NCBI GenBank assembly: GCA_021234155.1
Contig: JAJEKV010000003.1
Coordinates: 10,044,413 to 10,108,412 of the forward strand
Direction of reading: 5' to 3'
Length of the DNA: 64,000 bases
Origin: Isoetes taiwanensis
Taxonomy: Eukaryota; Streptophyta; Lycopodiopsida; Isoetales; Isoetaceae
The notes beneath the pieces were generated by a model, which saw nothing but the letters and a program-made list of their open reading frames with translations, was not told the DNA's origin and did not search any database. The position numbers and the translations under genes are program-made. Within the stretch, counting starts at the first letter, position 1. Every line of letters begins with the position of its first letter. This document shows positions 9,404-22,110 of this stretch, in pieces.

Positions 9404-11440
9404 GGTAGCCCTTAAGCTCGAAATATCGCCAAAGGCTATTTTTTTAAACATTTGCATTTTTTTTTTCACTATTGTTGAGTAGGATCAATTAGGAGTGGTG
9501 CCAATAAAATATCGCCACCTTGTCTACAAAATTTCCCCCCCCTCCATTCATAAGTTAGCCTCGTCCACTAAATGATGGATTCTTGCATTAAACTCCCATG
9601 TGAATTCTATTCTTGGTATTATTCTAAAATTGCCCATTAACTTCAAAATCATATAAAATTAATACAAATTTTTTTTCTTGGTGAGTTTTTGAATTGCCAT
9701 TTACCTCGGAAAAAAAAAAGGAAAGGAAAAACCATGCATGTTACATGGATCTCATGATCCGGCTCCAACATCGGGGCATGCAATCACGGAGTATTTTTGC
9801 TTTTGGTGCATTGTTTATCCAATAATAAAAAAGATGGTGAAATCAAATCGGTTTTATTGCTTGCCCACCATAATATGCAATTATGCCTCATTAAGTTTGT
9901 GTAACTGTTGTTTAGCCCTTAGTGTGGAGCTATTGAGATTTACAATCGGATAAGCACCACGAGGTATGTTGTAGATTAGTTATAGTTGGTTTGCTTACTC
10001 ATTTTATCGAGAATTTGCCCACTTGATTTGGTTATGAGGCATTTGATTTTCTTACATTTTAGAGCAACATACCTTATCTTGGCTATCGGTTTTTCTATTT
10101 TTTGTTATCATGATTATTTCTATGTACGTGCAACCAATCTAGGTAATACATGATGTATATGATTGTCTATCTCTTGTATTTTAATCATCAACTGCTAAGT
10201 TCAATTGTTGCACAGACATCCTTATGACATGATCAAACTCTTCAAATTGGTGATGAATGATGTTAAATATCGTGGTAGAAATCGAGGTTTAGGCACCAAT
10301 GTCTTTTCGATTGTTGGGATTAGACTATTACCTTGTTTTTCTAACGACCATTATCCTAGTCATTTAGAAAATACAATATCTAAGCATTTTATCGGCTCAA
10401 TCATAGGTGTCACAATAAAGGTAAAATTAGGGTCCAATAAAATTAATGCCTTAGGGTACTACTAGATGGGTGTAATTTACATTTTATTATTGACACTAAT
10501 CATCTTGGCTTTTGCTTGAGAATTTGTTGCCCATCTTGCTTCATGCCGAAAGTCCCATATACGAGTTTGGTAGGGCCATAGAACATGCATCGACCACGAC
10601 CTTGCGTGGTGTGGGAGGCGGGGTAACTTCGCACGCGCTATATGAGGCTGCCTCTTTTCGGTCGGTGATGCACATACCCGGCCGGCATCCTTTTGGCCCG
10701 CCCGGTTGGGCGGCACCGACGGCCGCCCTCGTCATCTCTTGATACGTGCGCTGGGATGCTCTTTCCGGGCTACACACATCTTACGGCATATGGCAATCAT
10801 TTGAAGGGAACCACCTTCTCTGTTGAGGATTTGACCCCCATCATAGCTGCGGCCGTAAAGAAGAGTTATGTCGAGTCTTGTGAGGGGGCTTAGCCTACAA
10901 CTAAATGGCAAGTATAGGAGGAGGCCGGGCTATCATTCCCCGATCGGGTGGCGGGATCCCCGGCCCGGTTTAGCATAGCCACGGCTCCCCGCTTTGGGTT
11001 CGTTGGGTTTCCTTTATTTGTGTGTTGTAGCGGGGCTTAGACCCCATGTTCCATTTTTGAGCCGACCCTGCGTTACGTTAGGGCTTATGCCCCTTTGTTT
11101 CGTTACGGTCCCATAACCCGGGTTCCGTGGACATTAAAATTTCTTCTTTCCTTTCTCTTGTGAAGACACATACGCCAATGTCCGGTAACTTGTATATTCA
11201 TTATGTGAGCATTACGCTTTAGAACTATATATGGTCATAACAAATATATATTGTAGACCCAAATTTTACTTAAGAGAAAAGTATATATTTTCATCGTTTG
11301 ATGGATGAAAAGATTCGCCAAGGTTGCTAAAACTCAAATTGAAGCTCGAAATAAAATCGCCAACATAACTAATCGGAAAAACTAAGATTAAGCCTCACAT
11401 TCTAAATCACACCTATGAAAATTTGGGTTTAAGGGCTACC
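9404..11440 (+). mobile_element. TIR DNA transposon, non-autonomous, copy A
   Basis: A 2037-bp insertion in the alpha fragment with terminal inverted repeats GGTAGCCCTTAAGC (9404-9417) and its near complement GTTTAAGGGCTACC (11427-11440). The flanks carry CGACGAAAGC on the left and CGATGAGGGCG on the right, compatible with a duplicated target of about 9-10 bp that is single in alpha copies at 13560 and 42259. That size would fit a Mutator-like element, but no transposase is present. A second copy is at 30627-32660. Confidence 0.7.
10500..11150 (+). pseudogene. ORF1-like paralogue carried inside the TIR element, copy A
   Basis: Near 10790-10890 it encodes GNHLKGTTFSVEDLTPII and a following VKKSYVESCEG piece. 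This is a third, diverged version of the HLKGT-FSVQEDLS family found on both strands of the alpha block. It ends in the same TCCCATAACCC type 3' tail (near 11109). Upstream open frames on either strand (10477-10777) are GC-rich and unconserved between copies. Confidence 0.4.
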
Positions 11441-12690
11441 TTGCCGATGAGGGCGCAGTTCAAATGTCGATCTTGCCCAAAGGGTCCGAACCCCAACAAT
11501 AGAGGCTAAGTAATTGCTCTAAACAAATGCATGAAAGTAACCCAAAACAAGGTGCTATCAAAGCCGATAGGCAAGTTTGTAGAGAATCACCTAAGCATTG
11601 GGCCAAGAGTTAAAAAGATGGTTCTCTTTAGTGAAGGTTATTATAATTCCGAGAAGTTATATCAATGGGTTGTGCACAATAATGTATTTGGTGTGTTAAG
11701 CGACTATGTTATTAACATTAACGTAGAGATAGTAGATCATTTTATATATGATCTCCTTAAGGAATTCTTTTTTATTGGGCCTGTAGCTTAACGTTCGCAT
11801 GTTTGAACCAGAATGACTAATGATGAAAATATAATTAAGTGATGCATTATAACCATGCATAAACTTTGTTGCTTCTTGATATATGCTATGGAGTCTTGCC
11901 ATTATAATATCATCAATGCTATAAATATTTGTTGTTACGTGTACATTTAAATTCCTCTTTGAGTTTTTTCTCAAGGTATATTCAAGTATTTTGTTAGCAA
12001 TGCAAATAGATATTATGTTTAAGGGTTTGAATGTGTGACTTTTATGTGCACGCGATTTTTTCACTTCTAATCGCTATCCCCATCCTAATTTTTCCTTTGA
12101 CAAAAATAAAAAAAAGTCTATGGGCCAGATTGATTTAAAATCATTCAACGAGGAAAAAAGGTCTCAGACATGTGTCAAGGTTGGCTTCCAGGCCTCGCCT
12201 GAACCATAGAGGAAAAAAGAAAAGAAGAATAGAAATGAAGAAGTATGGAGAAGCCCGAGAGCAATTGAACCTCCCCCGGCACGATCGCATTTCTTGTAAA
12301 CAAGAAAATTGCAGTTCATTGCATGCATTGTTGATTAACTTCTATGAGTTTTCTATGCTACTTAATTTCTACAGTTATGGTTCTTAAGGAGGTCCAAATC
12401 CTAGGACTGCATGGCAAATGGAACCTTGCCTTACTGCTAAATTTTAGGCCTTTTCATATCAGCTTTGATGTTGTGCTCTATAAGTCCAACCCAAAAACAA
12501 AATGTGCTCGATGAAATCCAGCTTTCTATTTAAAAGCTGGCCTCTATTCCTTGCAAATGTTGACTTCCAATAGTTGTAAATGTTTGGCAACAAGGACATC
12601 TATTTCATCTCTAAATCCCTGAATATATAATATGGCAACAAATTCAACATTTCATGAATCACGAACAACATAATTTATCGTAGATTTTTA
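11441..12690. repeat. Deleted alpha block plus leader, copy A
   Basis: This stretch matches 13567-13880 of copy B and then jumps to 15600-16490, omitting the 1.7 kb that holds the plus-strand ORF1-like pseudogene. The same deleted form is present at 32661-33895, so the deletion preceded duplication. The stretch contains the 71-codon ORF at 12172. It ends near 12690 where the full alpha block of copy B begins. Confidence 0.75.
12172..12387 (+). CDS. 71-codon repeat-borne ORF, copy 2
   Basis: Open throughout with a few substitutions (for example KKKRR for KKQRR) relative to the copies at 2788 and 44610. See copy 1 for reasons to doubt that it is translated. Confidence 0.25.
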   Translation: MSRLASRPRLNHRGKKKRRIEMKKYGEAREQLNLPRHDRISCKQENCSSLHALLINFYEFSMLLNFYSYGS

Positions 12691-13023
12691 TGTAGGCCCC
12701 CCGATAAATATGGGATTATGCCACCGGCTTACCCACAAAAATGTAACGAGAGGCACGAAATGTTTCATGTCCTACTACTTGATCTACAAGAGAAATGGGG
12801 TCCGGTACCTACAACTTTCTTCATTTCTTTCTAAAGTTGCCCTTGCGGTCGGTAAGAGTGCATTGGCGCCCCATTAGTCCTAAAAGCCCTTTTAGTTGTA
12901 ATAAAAACCAGTCATGTATTTTATCTCACAATTTTTCAATCCACGAGTTTCCTGTTCAATTGGTCTTGGTGAAATAGATAAAGATAAAGATAAATTTTTA
13001 ACGTCCATTTGAAAGCTCTCAGA
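12691..13023. repeat. Left end of composite segment, copy B
   Basis: Begins at the shared phrase CCCCGATAAATATG that also opens copy C at 41349. It contains a short AGATAA-type repeat near 12976-12992 and no recognised gene. Confidence 0.6.
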
Positions 13024-13480
13024 GCTTATGGGATCTAAACAATACAAAGGGCGTGAAAGCCCAAACTAGGACTCAAACCCCAACCCAAAAAGCAAAGAAA
13101 GGGCATAAGCCCGCATGGAAGAAGACATGGGAACTAAACCCCTTACGCTGAACATAGCAACTAAAGCAAAACCAAATATAACAAAACCAAGACGTGGGTA
13201 GGCAATTAACTCAACCAAGGGTTGGTAGGCCACCGGTCGAAAATAAGTTCCGAAAGCCTCCCCGATAAATCGCCCATTTTTTTTGGAGCCTCTCGAACCT
13301 TTGCATAGCTCATCACCGCCGAAGTTAATCGGAATCATGGAGAGGTCCTCTTTGCACCGAAAAGAGAGTGCCCTTCAAGTGGCTCCCATGTTCAGAAACA
13401 TACAACCTATCCCGGATGTTGAAAAATGTACCGAAGATGGCGTGGCCTATCGGTAGGTGGGTACCCTCTTTGGGCGATAA
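13024..13480 (-). pseudogene. ORF1-like fragment, minus strand, copy B
   Basis: The minus strand encodes ELCKGSRGSKKNGRFIGEA and the downstream hydrophobic tail YPRLGFVIFGFALVAMF. Copy C at 41741-42193 preserves a longer frame. The upstream end reads FFTDIMHIEPTNFY (13447-13719, minus). It is the oppositely oriented partner of the plus-strand segment at 14609-15440. Confidence 0.4.
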
Positions 13481-14608
13481 AAGTTCGTGGGCTCAATATG
13501 CATGATGTCCGTAAAGAAGTGTGCAACTACATCAGTATGTGAACCCGACACGCCTCCGGACTCGACGAGGCGCGGTTTCAAATGCCGATTGCCCGGCGGT
13601 CCAAACCTCGAGCAATAATAGAGGCTAAATAATTGCTCTAAACAAATGCATGAAAGTAACCCAAGACAAGGTGCTATCAAAGCCGAGTAGGCAAGTTTGT
13701 AGAGAATCAGCCTAAGCATTGGGCCAAGAGTTAAAAAAAGATGGTCCTCTTAGTGAAGGTTATTATAATTCCGCCAGAAGTTATATAAATGGGTTGTGCA
13801 CAACAATGTATTTGTGTGCAAGCGACTATGTTATTGCCCGCCGGAACATTAACGCCGAGATAGTAAATCATTTTATATATGATCTCCATGCCGCTAGGTC
13901 TTCCCACCGCTAAGGTTTTCCTTAGGCCCACCGCCTAACCATCTAGGGCCTTCCGGCCAGTCATCAACACAAACGTTAAAACAAAGGGGAACACACACAA
14001 GCACGCATCACGCGATCCGATCTAGTCCGCTCCGGACTAATCTGAAGACCTACCGCAGCCGGTAGGATCCCAGCTCCAACTTCTGCACGCCATGCCGGTA
14101 TTCGTGTTGCTTAGTCATATCATGATCCTTTTTTTCCTTGGGTTCCGAGATTTGGCTCCCGCACAAGCTTCGCTAAGACCTTTCCCAACCCCAAATTTGG
14201 TCGGCCCAGACCCGCGACTTGGCTAGCCATCGATTCTGCAACAATCGACCACAACGACCTCGGCAAATGCGCATCCCACGCCTTCTTTCTGGCTTTGATT
14301 CCCATTCCGATTTCCAAAGTCGGCCCTCGGCTGTGCCAACAAACTCACTTCACATTAAGTCCAATGGCCGCCTCGTCCAAATCCTACCTTTCTTTTGCCT
14401 CTTGTTGCCGCTGGTTCTTTTGCTCTAGATTGGCCCTCAATCTTCCTCTACTAGAGTTTTCACACGGTTCTTTTGCCGAAAAGGCGTTCCTTGTTCATAA
14501 TTGGTATATACACATTTCAATTTGATCGCATCCGTGTGCTTTGTCTTTTGCTTGGATCTCTAGGTTGCATCACTTTGGGCTCTTTAGATTGGCTTTCGAG
14601 GTCTTTAT
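13481..14608. other. alpha-block spacer, copy B
   Basis: Collinear with copies A and C. The minus strand at 13447-13719 includes an FFTDIMHIEPTNFY piece belonging to the fragment on its left. Otherwise no gene is recognised. A stem-loop lies near 13905-13925. Confidence 0.5.
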
Positions 14609-15440
14609 ATGGCTAAGCGTAGTCGGGCCACCACGAACTTCACTGATGTGGAACTTCTCCATGTCACATGGCTTGAACATTTCCGCTTCCGAAGTCCGAT
14701 CTCATACATCGGCATGCCTCACTCGTGCAAGGATCCTTCCGCTTGCCCTCATCGACCAAAGATCTTCTTCGACACCTTGCGAATGCATCTCTTGCAGGTC
14801 CGACGATTTCCTTCCGAAGATAAGCTTTTGTTCCAGATACTAAATTTGCTTTACTCGATGTTGAAACACGACCCTGAGAGCGCATGCACCGCTGACGGGT
14901 GCAAACAGAGGCTCGAGGGGATAACGGTGTGAGATGATGATAAAGGTCGTGGTGGCATGCAAGCACATGATCATAGTGGCATGCCTTCTGATAAGGACCA
15001 TGGGGAGGATGCAGCGTAAGACCAATTCATTTTCGGGACAAAAGCTTGAATTTTATGATCGTAGGCATGCCGCAGGCAAATTCCGCTTTGGATGTAGAAG
15101 AGGCGACCAACTTCTTCACGTGATGTTATGCACATTCGTGAGGTCCGCCATTGTTACGACGCAGGGGTTGGGGCTCAGAGGCCCGACCGACCCGGCCATA
15201 TCATCGTCCAGCCAATAGCCCACAGGACAGGTTGTAAGGTCCTTCAAAGATGGGAAGTCATTTAAAGACACCCACTTCTGGTTCAAGAAGATCTCTCCGC
15301 CTCAAATTTAATGCATCTACGGACAGAATTGTGTAGAGTGCGAGAGGCTCTACCACAAAAGAAAAGTGGGCAGCAGTATCGAGGGAGGTACAAGAATCAT
15401 CCGAGACCAAAGGCCCCGTGAACCCATGGCTTGGGTACAC
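14609..15440 (+). pseudogene. Repeat-borne ORF, 'FTDVELLHVTWLEHF' family, copy B
   Basis: Starts MAKRSRATTNFTDVELLH and runs through LQVRRFPSEDKLLFQILN. After frame changes it reaches the FFT-VMHIR region near 15110 and the QEDLS region near 15285. The start ATG at 14609 matches the start used in copy C (43243). The upstream sequence has a TATATGGCTAAG context. The product is not identified; a retroelement ORF1-like protein is a possibility based on its C-terminal motif. Confidence 0.45.
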
Positions 15441-16490
15441 TTAGCCATGTGCACGTGCTTAGATACTTATTATCATTTTGTTGTGTTTTTCTTATGTTGA
15501 TATTCTTCACTCTTTTTTGTTATCACATCGGCTCACGCCCCATCTTTTGTATTGGGTCCCATAACCCCATTGGGTTCTCGTGGACGTTAAAATTTCTATC
15601 TATCTTAAGGAATTCTTTTTTTATTGGTCCAGAGCTTAGATGTTCGTGATGTTTGAACCCCATGACACATGATGAAAATATAATTCATGATGCATTATAA
15701 CCATGCATAAACTTTTGTTGCTTCTTGATATGCTATGGGAGTTTTGCCATTATAATATCAATGCTATAAATATTTGCCGTTACGTACATTTAAATTCCTC
15801 TTTAGTTTTTTTACAAGGTATATTCAAGTATTTTGTTAGCAATGCAAATAGATGTTATGTTTAAGGATTTGAATGTGTGACTTTTATGTGCACTATTTTT
15901 TCACTTCTAATCGCTATCCGCGATCCTAATTTTTCCTTTTGTACAAAAATAAAAATGTCTATGGACCGCTGATTTCGGCCATTCAACGTAAAAAGGTATG
16001 TACATGTGTCAAGGTTAGCTTCCAGGCCTCGCCTGAACCATAGAGGAAAAAAGCAAAGAAGAATAGAAATGAAGAAGTATGGAGAAGCCCAAGAGCAATT
16101 GAATCTCCCCCGGCACGATCCCATTTCATGTAAACAAGAAAAATTGCGCTCATTGCATGCATTGTTGATTAACTCCTATGAGTTTTCTATGTTACTTAAT
16201 TTCTATACTTCACGGTTCTTAAGGAGGTCCAAATCCTAGGACTGCCATGGCGAATGGAACCTTGCCTTATCAAGTAATTTTAGGCCTTTTCATATCAGCT
16301 TTGATGTTGTGCTGCTCGATGAAATCCGGCTTTCTATTTAAAAGCTGGCCTCTATTTCTTGCAAATGTTGACTTCCAATAGTTGTAAATGTTTGGCAACA
16401 AGGACATCTATTTCATCTCCAAATCCCTGAATAATATAATATCGCAACAAATTCAACATTTCATGAATCGCGAACAACATAATTTATCGC
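15441..16490. repeat. 3' tail and conserved leader block, copy 3 of 5
   Basis: Collinear with 2241-3290 and 44090-45090. It includes the 71-codon frame at 16006, here read to 77 codons because its end has changed. Confidence 0.7.
16006..16239 (+). CDS. 71-codon repeat-borne ORF, copy 3 (altered C-terminus)
   Basis: Identical to copy 1 for the first 44 codons. A small insertion near 16140 and another near 16205 change the reading, giving QEKLRSLH and a different C-terminal end. Confidence 0.2.
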   Translation: MSRLASRPRLNHRGKKQRRIEMKKYGEAQEQLNLPRHDPISCKQEKLRSLHALLINSYEFSMLLNFYTSRFLRRSKS

Positions 16491-17155
16491 CGTACTTTAT
16501 CTAGGAGAAAACGTAGGCTCATGTACTATACAAACAAGGGAATGTTATCTCCAAAATATATACACATAAACACCTATCAACCATGCACACATGTTACGAT
16601 ATAGAAGGAACATCCGACTTGAAGAATAACTTAAAAGGAGCTTGATTGCATATATATTTTAATTGCAAGATCCCTCGAATGAATATTTTCTAGGCAAACG
16701 CTTTCTCAAGCTTTTTGCCAAATGGAGAAAGACTATGGATGCCGGAAGGGTGGTGAATTGATGAGATAGATAGGATCGTAATAGTATGCTACTAAGATTT
16801 TGTATTAAACTCGACAAGGTGTAAAATATAGCCATCCTCTAAGGTCCATTAGGGTCTAAGACCCAGATTTCATTGCATTAAAAATAGAGTTGATATGCAA
16901 AGGCTTACTTTTGAACTTTGTTGCAAGAAACAAAAAATTCTTAGCATTCTTTATGAGCCGCATGAAACAAACATTTGGAAAATACATGTCCGCCCGGGTT
17001 TTGAAGGAGATGATTCCGCATTCATTCAAATCACGTAACATTCTCGCGGTGGAAGATCACCTTGCTCCTAAGCTTCCCATCCGTCGAAATGGTTTCTTCA
17101 TCCGCCCTCGGGCGGCGGCAGCTAACGTGATCGGGACCATCGGATATTTGCCCCG
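16491..17155. other. Spacer upstream of repeat promoter, copy B
   Basis: A 125-codon frame (16890-17267) spans the promoter region, but it is not kept in copies A and C, so it is probably fortuitous. No gene is recognised. Confidence 0.5.
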
Positions 17156-17163
17156 TATAAATA
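17156..17163 (+). promoter_or_regulatory. TATA box TATAAATA, copy B
   Basis: Same TATA element and downstream start-like context as in copies A and C. Confidence 0.5.
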
Positions 17164-17297
17164 GCACATTTTGCCCTAATCAATCAATATTTTGTTGCAT
17201 TTTGGAGTCCCAGCTTCTAGATGACTTCAAAAAGCAAGAATATATAAATGTAAGTAATAGGTCATAAACTTGTCATTACGCTTGTCTTTGTTAGAAG

Positions 17298-18640
17298 AAT
17301 GGCGGCAAGCCGCTTGAGCAGGTGGTTTTCCCGCAGCATGCATATGGTCATGGATGGATGAAGGGCAAGCATGGCGGAGTTCCACAATCTCGCTCTGGCA
17401 ATGCAACAAACACAAATGTAAGAAGGGAATTTCCACAATCTCGCTTGGCATAGAACAAACACAAATGTAAGAAGGAATTTGGGCAGAATGTAAGAAGGGA
17501 GTTTGAGCGTAAAGAGAAGCAGGGAATTTAGGCGTAAGAAGAACACGCTCACGCTTGGCCTTAAGAAAGAGGGGTGTAAAATTGAAAAGAGATGCTTAAT
17601 GCATTAGCAAAGATGGATATTGACTTGGAGCAGACACGTAAAGAAAGAAAAGCAAAAAAGCCTCAATCGAGAAAGACCGAGGTGCCGATGTTAAAGATGT
17701 TGGACAACAAGTTGAGAAAGTCGAGGTGCCGGTTGAAGAGGAAGTTGTTAAGTTCACCCCGATTGCAACTCTTGCTACCGTGGCCGACATAACGACATTC
17801 TTTCGCCGCATCTTCTGAGCTCTACAAAGGTCGATCCGTAAGGGAATCTCAAAGTATGGAACCGGCACTGGTGCTTGCACTCAACCTTGCAATGGGCTCG
17901 AATTGGAGCAATGTTAGTCACTCCAATCTTCTTCTTTGTGGGTCTTACAAATCAGGTTATAGTTTCCAGCTTCTACCACATCTACTCCGCTTCTATCGAT
18001 GTTTTCACATGGTCAAGGGATGGCTCTAGGCCACTTTGAAAGACTTCCCTTTGGTTGATGTGAAGATGGCAGCACATTGGCATTTCAATACATCCCCGCA
18101 GAACACGCGAAGTTTCGACCGAAGCCACGCTGTAGGGCACAAAGGAGTCGTTATGTCCTCACATCTACTGATTCTTTGGTTTGTTCCGATCACAAGATAA
18201 TTCCATCGATTTGGCGACCTTTGCATTGGCATGTATGTATTTCTGAGGGCACCCATTCCAAGCCCATATCGCCTTTTGTTACTTTGGGACTTTACCTCAT
18301 CTCATCCGGCATTAGATGGTGATATCAAAGTTTGATAACAACAGATGATGGTGTGCCCAAGATACCGTGCTCACATTCTCGAGCCCTCCATACTCCTCTC
18401 AAAAATTTCTATATCAATGGATTTGCAACAGCAGGTGCCTCGCCTTATGTTCCTATAGCAGCGCACAATTCGAAGTCTTCAATCTTCCAAGTCTTTATGC
18501 GCACTGCCACATGTCAACTCGCCAAAGATGTTATCGCTTCTATATAGCGAAACTGCTTGTTTTCAGCACATAAAGGTGGGATTGTCAACGCTTGGCAACC
18601 TTCCATCTCCTTCAACAATGATAGGAGACTACATCAACAA
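17298..18640 (+). pseudogene. WD40 protein fragment, CCCH/ZFWD-like, copy B
   Basis: Same organisation as at 4084 and 45901: a 17-residue Arg-rich tandem repeat, MDIDLEQTRKERKAK, then WD40 pieces including a degenerate VGLTNQV-type strand near 17938, the blade with LVCSDHKIIPSIW near 18175, and VFNLPSLYAHC near 18478. Copy B has more frame breaks than copy C. Many of them sit where copy C has CAG or CTG, so the true degree of decay cannot be judged. Confidence 0.6.
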
Positions 18641-19029
18641 AGAAGATGATAAGGATATCCGCTTGGGGTATGTGACATGCTTGTAAACATTTCAAGTAGA
18701 TAAGCTCTTCAATTTAAAAAGGCCAGAAAAAATGTACGCATAAAGGCCGCTGAAAGAGCACGAAAAATGTACAAAATGTACAAAGGAGCACTTCAGAAGT
18801 ATCAGCGCCTTGCTGCAAAGCAGCCTGTAATATGCAAAAACAAATTTTGGTTATGCAGCCGATATATCTTTTGTAAATATCATGATGCTAGTGAATTTGC
18901 TAGCACTCATTTTGGAATTGAATATTGATCTAAATCTTCAAGTTCATTTGCGCTATAGTCCTTTTTGTTGGTATTGCAAGAAACATGCATTTTGTAGTTG
19001 TAGCAGGGTATATTGTATATGCAAAAAGT
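18641..19029. other. Linker between WD40 fragment and Glu-rich exon, copy B
   Basis: A short charged piece near 18730-18790 is followed by AT-rich, intron-like DNA. Collinear with copies A and C. Confidence 0.4.
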
Positions 19030-19234
19030 TAAGGCATGGATGGAGAAAAAGGACATGGAAGCTTTACACATCTCGTAAGGCACTTGTAGAAGAGGAAGAG
19101 GTCGCCACCGGGCGGTAAGTTGTCGCTAATTGGTGCATTAATGTGAAAAGTCAATCATTATTTGACGGGTCTAATTTTTTCTGTTTTGCAGAAAGCAAAG
19201 CTTCGAAAGGAAACGCTTGAAAAGCTAAGACTTA
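19030..19234 (+). pseudogene. Glu/Lys-rich exon pair with intron, copy B
   Basis: Exon one (to about 19113) encodes KAWMEKKDMEALH and ALVEEEEV. It ends at a GGTAAG donor. The intron closes with TTTTGCAG at 19184-19191, the cleanest acceptor of the three copies. Exon two encodes the KAKLR..R.RLKKLRLR region and runs directly into the helicase fragment at GATGCTAAATTG. Confidence 0.5.
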
Positions 19235-19875
19235 GATGCTAAATTGACATCTCCACTAGGGTCATCAAATTGCGTAAATTCCACTTGACCCAAAAGTTTC
19301 CAAGATGCTATTGTCTTCGACCACTTGGTTGCTCATCCAGGTAGTCATTATTGCCGCAATGATGTCCGGTCCAATCAACTGATATCAAGCTACCGGAAGG
19401 CAAAGGGAGCTTGATGAGGCAAGGAGCCGCTTTTCTCGCATCCGGCGGTGATCTCATCAGCTACCTTAATGTGTATGAAGCCTTTATTTCTTCTAACAAA
19501 TCATCACAATGGTGTCATCAAACCGATTAATTATCACCCATGAAGAAAGTTCTAGATGTAAGAGCCCGCCTAGCAAAGGTTTTACAACGCCTTGGCATGA
19601 ACATGAGATCATGTGACAAAGATATTGAAAGAGTCGAAAGCTGTAGCTTCAGCCGCTTTTTATGAATGCTAGCCAACCGCAAAGCGATGGGAAATCCCAA
19701 AGTTGTTCGGTGGGAATCGAGTTACCATTCATCCATCATCGCTTTATTTAGAGCAACTCCAAAATGGCTTGTGTTTCAGTCCTATTTTTACAGTCAATCG
19801 CACTACATGAAAGATGTCTTACAATTGATCGCTCATGGCTAATCGAGGTTGCACCTCATTTCTTCAATCGGGCAG
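19235..19875 (+). pseudogene. DEAH-box RNA helicase C-terminal fragment (DHX35-like), copy B
   Basis: Pieces in several frames spell the HA2/OB-fold part of a DEAH-box helicase: DAKLTSPLG, IAAMMS, NVYEAFISSNKSSQWCH, a degenerate VRAQLAKVLQRLGMNMRSCD, IHPSS and WLIEVAPHFF. These are the usual landmarks after the RecA2 domain, in the right order. No intron interrupts the 640 bp. The catalytic DEAH and SAT motifs lie upstream in the family and are absent here, so the fragment could not act as a helicase. Confidence 0.8.
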
Positions 19876-20255
19876 GACCGAAAATGAGTGAACAATGGCA
19901 ACACTTGGCAATCCGACCATCAAGCATTTCATAATGTAAGCAAGTTAAAATTGCACACTTGTGCAGCATTTACATGCAACTTCAATGTTGCCTTGAGCCA
20001 AGCTTTGTTTGCTCCATCCCAAAGCAATAAGAAAGGCTACCATGTCCATTCTACTAACATATTTTAAGTCGATGGAGAATCCCTCGAGAATGTCAAACCC
20101 CGGCAGGATTGCAGTGAGTGACTGATCCCATTCAAGAAAGTTTGTGGTCTTATTGTCCTGCATGTGAAGAACTTGCATTTGGCTACATTAACTCTGTTGA
20201 AATGCTTGTTAAGTATATCGCTTTAATCTATAGTACATGCTCTTTTGTGATCTAA
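19876..20255 (+). other. Coding-like tail after helicase fragment, copy B
   Basis: Collinear with 48532-48918. Copy C keeps longer frames (KMSEQWQHLAIDHQAFHN and a later SMENPSRMSNPGEGLQSD). It is unclear whether this is divergent helicase C-terminus or another captured exon. Confidence 0.3.
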
Positions 20256-20955
20256 TGCCTATGTGAGATGCTTTTCGTCCCCTCCGTTCTTCTATGCAAC
20301 CAAATTACTAAAAGGACTCTTTATACCGGCTAGACCTTCGATCCAAAGAAGCAAGCTTGACTCAAAGCATTGTGATAATGCAAAATAAAGAAATGAAATA
20401 AATTACCGGGCTTACGGATTTTGATCATCTATCTAGCTTAACCAATCTATGTGCCCTTCCTTGGTTTCTAAATCAAGATTCAAATTGCTCGCTAATAATT
20501 GAATCTCAACCCCAAAACATAAATTGAGGGTGGATGCTTACTATAGAATGAAACATTAATGAGTTTCCAACTTTGGCTAGGAGACTCCTATTTAATATCC
20601 GTAGAAGTTGGCATGTTTTTGAAGAGAAAAGTTCGAGAAATATACGAAAGTGTTATTATTTATGTAGTATCGGCTAACATCCGCCATAGGCCTCGAGAAT
20701 AAACTTCTTATTTCCAAAATCCTATTAGTAAGAACTCGTCGTTGTCTTTTGGGGTGGTTGTGTTATCTTGTGTTCGGTTCATGGTCTTCTCGTGAGTGTT
20801 TCTTCCGTAATGCTCGTCCTTCCTTGCTATTTTTCCCCAATTTTATGCTCATTCCCTACATGAAATAGGCAGGTGCTATCTATTATTAAAATTTTAAGCA
20901 ATTTTTAAAAATAGCTTTGTATTTTGCCTTTTTTTTTCCCCTTTCCCCAAATGCC

Positions 20956-21104
20956 CCTTGTAGAACTAGTGAGCTTTAATGTGCTAAAGCCCATCCCCTC
21001 GATAATCGTAAAATGGATGGCTCTTTTAAGCCTTGTAGAACTAGTGAGCTTTAATGTGCTAAAGCCCATCCCCGATAATCACGCAAAATGGATGGCTCTT
21101 TAAG
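20956..21104. repeat. 75-bp tandem duplication, copy B
   Basis: CCTTGTAGAACTAGTGAGCT and the next 55 bp occur twice with a 75-bp period. Both repeats are also present in copy C (49604-49753), so the duplication preceded the copying of the segment. Confidence 0.85.
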
Positions 21105-21957
21105 ATTTTGGGTATTTTTGGCATGTTCCTTTGCAAAAAATAGGGCTTTGCCAAATGGATTGATCTCCAAGATGTTTGAAGTTGTTTTCCCTCAATCGCT
21201 TCCTTTTTCATGAACAGTGGAATTGTTGGTTTCTTCATTCTTGGTCGGGCTTCTCATGGTTATTCTTCGATGTTGTTAAAAATGTCGATCCAAGGGAATT
21301 TCGTGTAGTCTAAGTGTTCTTTGAGAAGTCTACTTCTATATGATTCTAAGTCTTCACCGCTATATGATTCTCATGCATTTTACCTAAATTAATGATCATT
21401 TAAAAAAAAAATAAAATAAAATAGAGGGTATAGAAAATTAAGGGCATTTTTATACAAATTTTACAAATATATGGGGTAGGAAATCCAAGATGGAGGAGTT
21501 AATGTGATGGATTAATTGAGGAACCTTCATTTTGTCGATATATAAAGGGGTAGATTCAGCCATCAACTCCTTTTTTGAACATTTGATTAATAAATAATGT
21601 TCGCCATGCCAGCCTACATAGCTTCTAGAAGAGGATTTCTTAAGGATCTTAGGCTTCCCATCTACAATAGTAAAATGATCGCCTTGTCAAGGCAATTTTT
21701 AAATGAGCCGAGAGAATTCTAGGAGATGAAAACCCCGACAACATCAACTACTTCGATACACAATTCTTCTCTAGGAATGCATGATATGATCAATACAAAA
21801 TCCTTAGGGGCTACTTTGACTTGTGTAGACCCAGATCTTAATGTAAGAGCAGCTTTTATTAACACTACAAGAGAATTATGGCTAAACATCAGAATAATCG
21901 CCGAGAGCTTTCATAAAATGCATAACCGCCAAAGCCCTTATTCCTCGATTTAATGTA

Positions 21958-22110
21958 CCGACGAAGTTTTATCCGACGATTTAACGCCGTAATAATCGCC
22001 GATAATTAGTCGATGTAGTCGATGAATAGTCGGCATAGTTAGTGTATTAGTCGATATTTAGTCGACGCTTTAGTCGGCTTATTAGTCGATAAATCGCCAT
22101 CTTCTTAGTC
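21958..22110. repeat. Degenerate TAGTCGA minisatellite, copy B
   Basis: About ten occurrences of TAGTCG/TAGTCA spaced 8-14 bp, for example TAGTCGATGTAGTCGATG. In copy C (50610-50770) several units read AGTCAGATG, so TCAGA may be the original form that was miscalled as TCGA here. Confidence 0.6.
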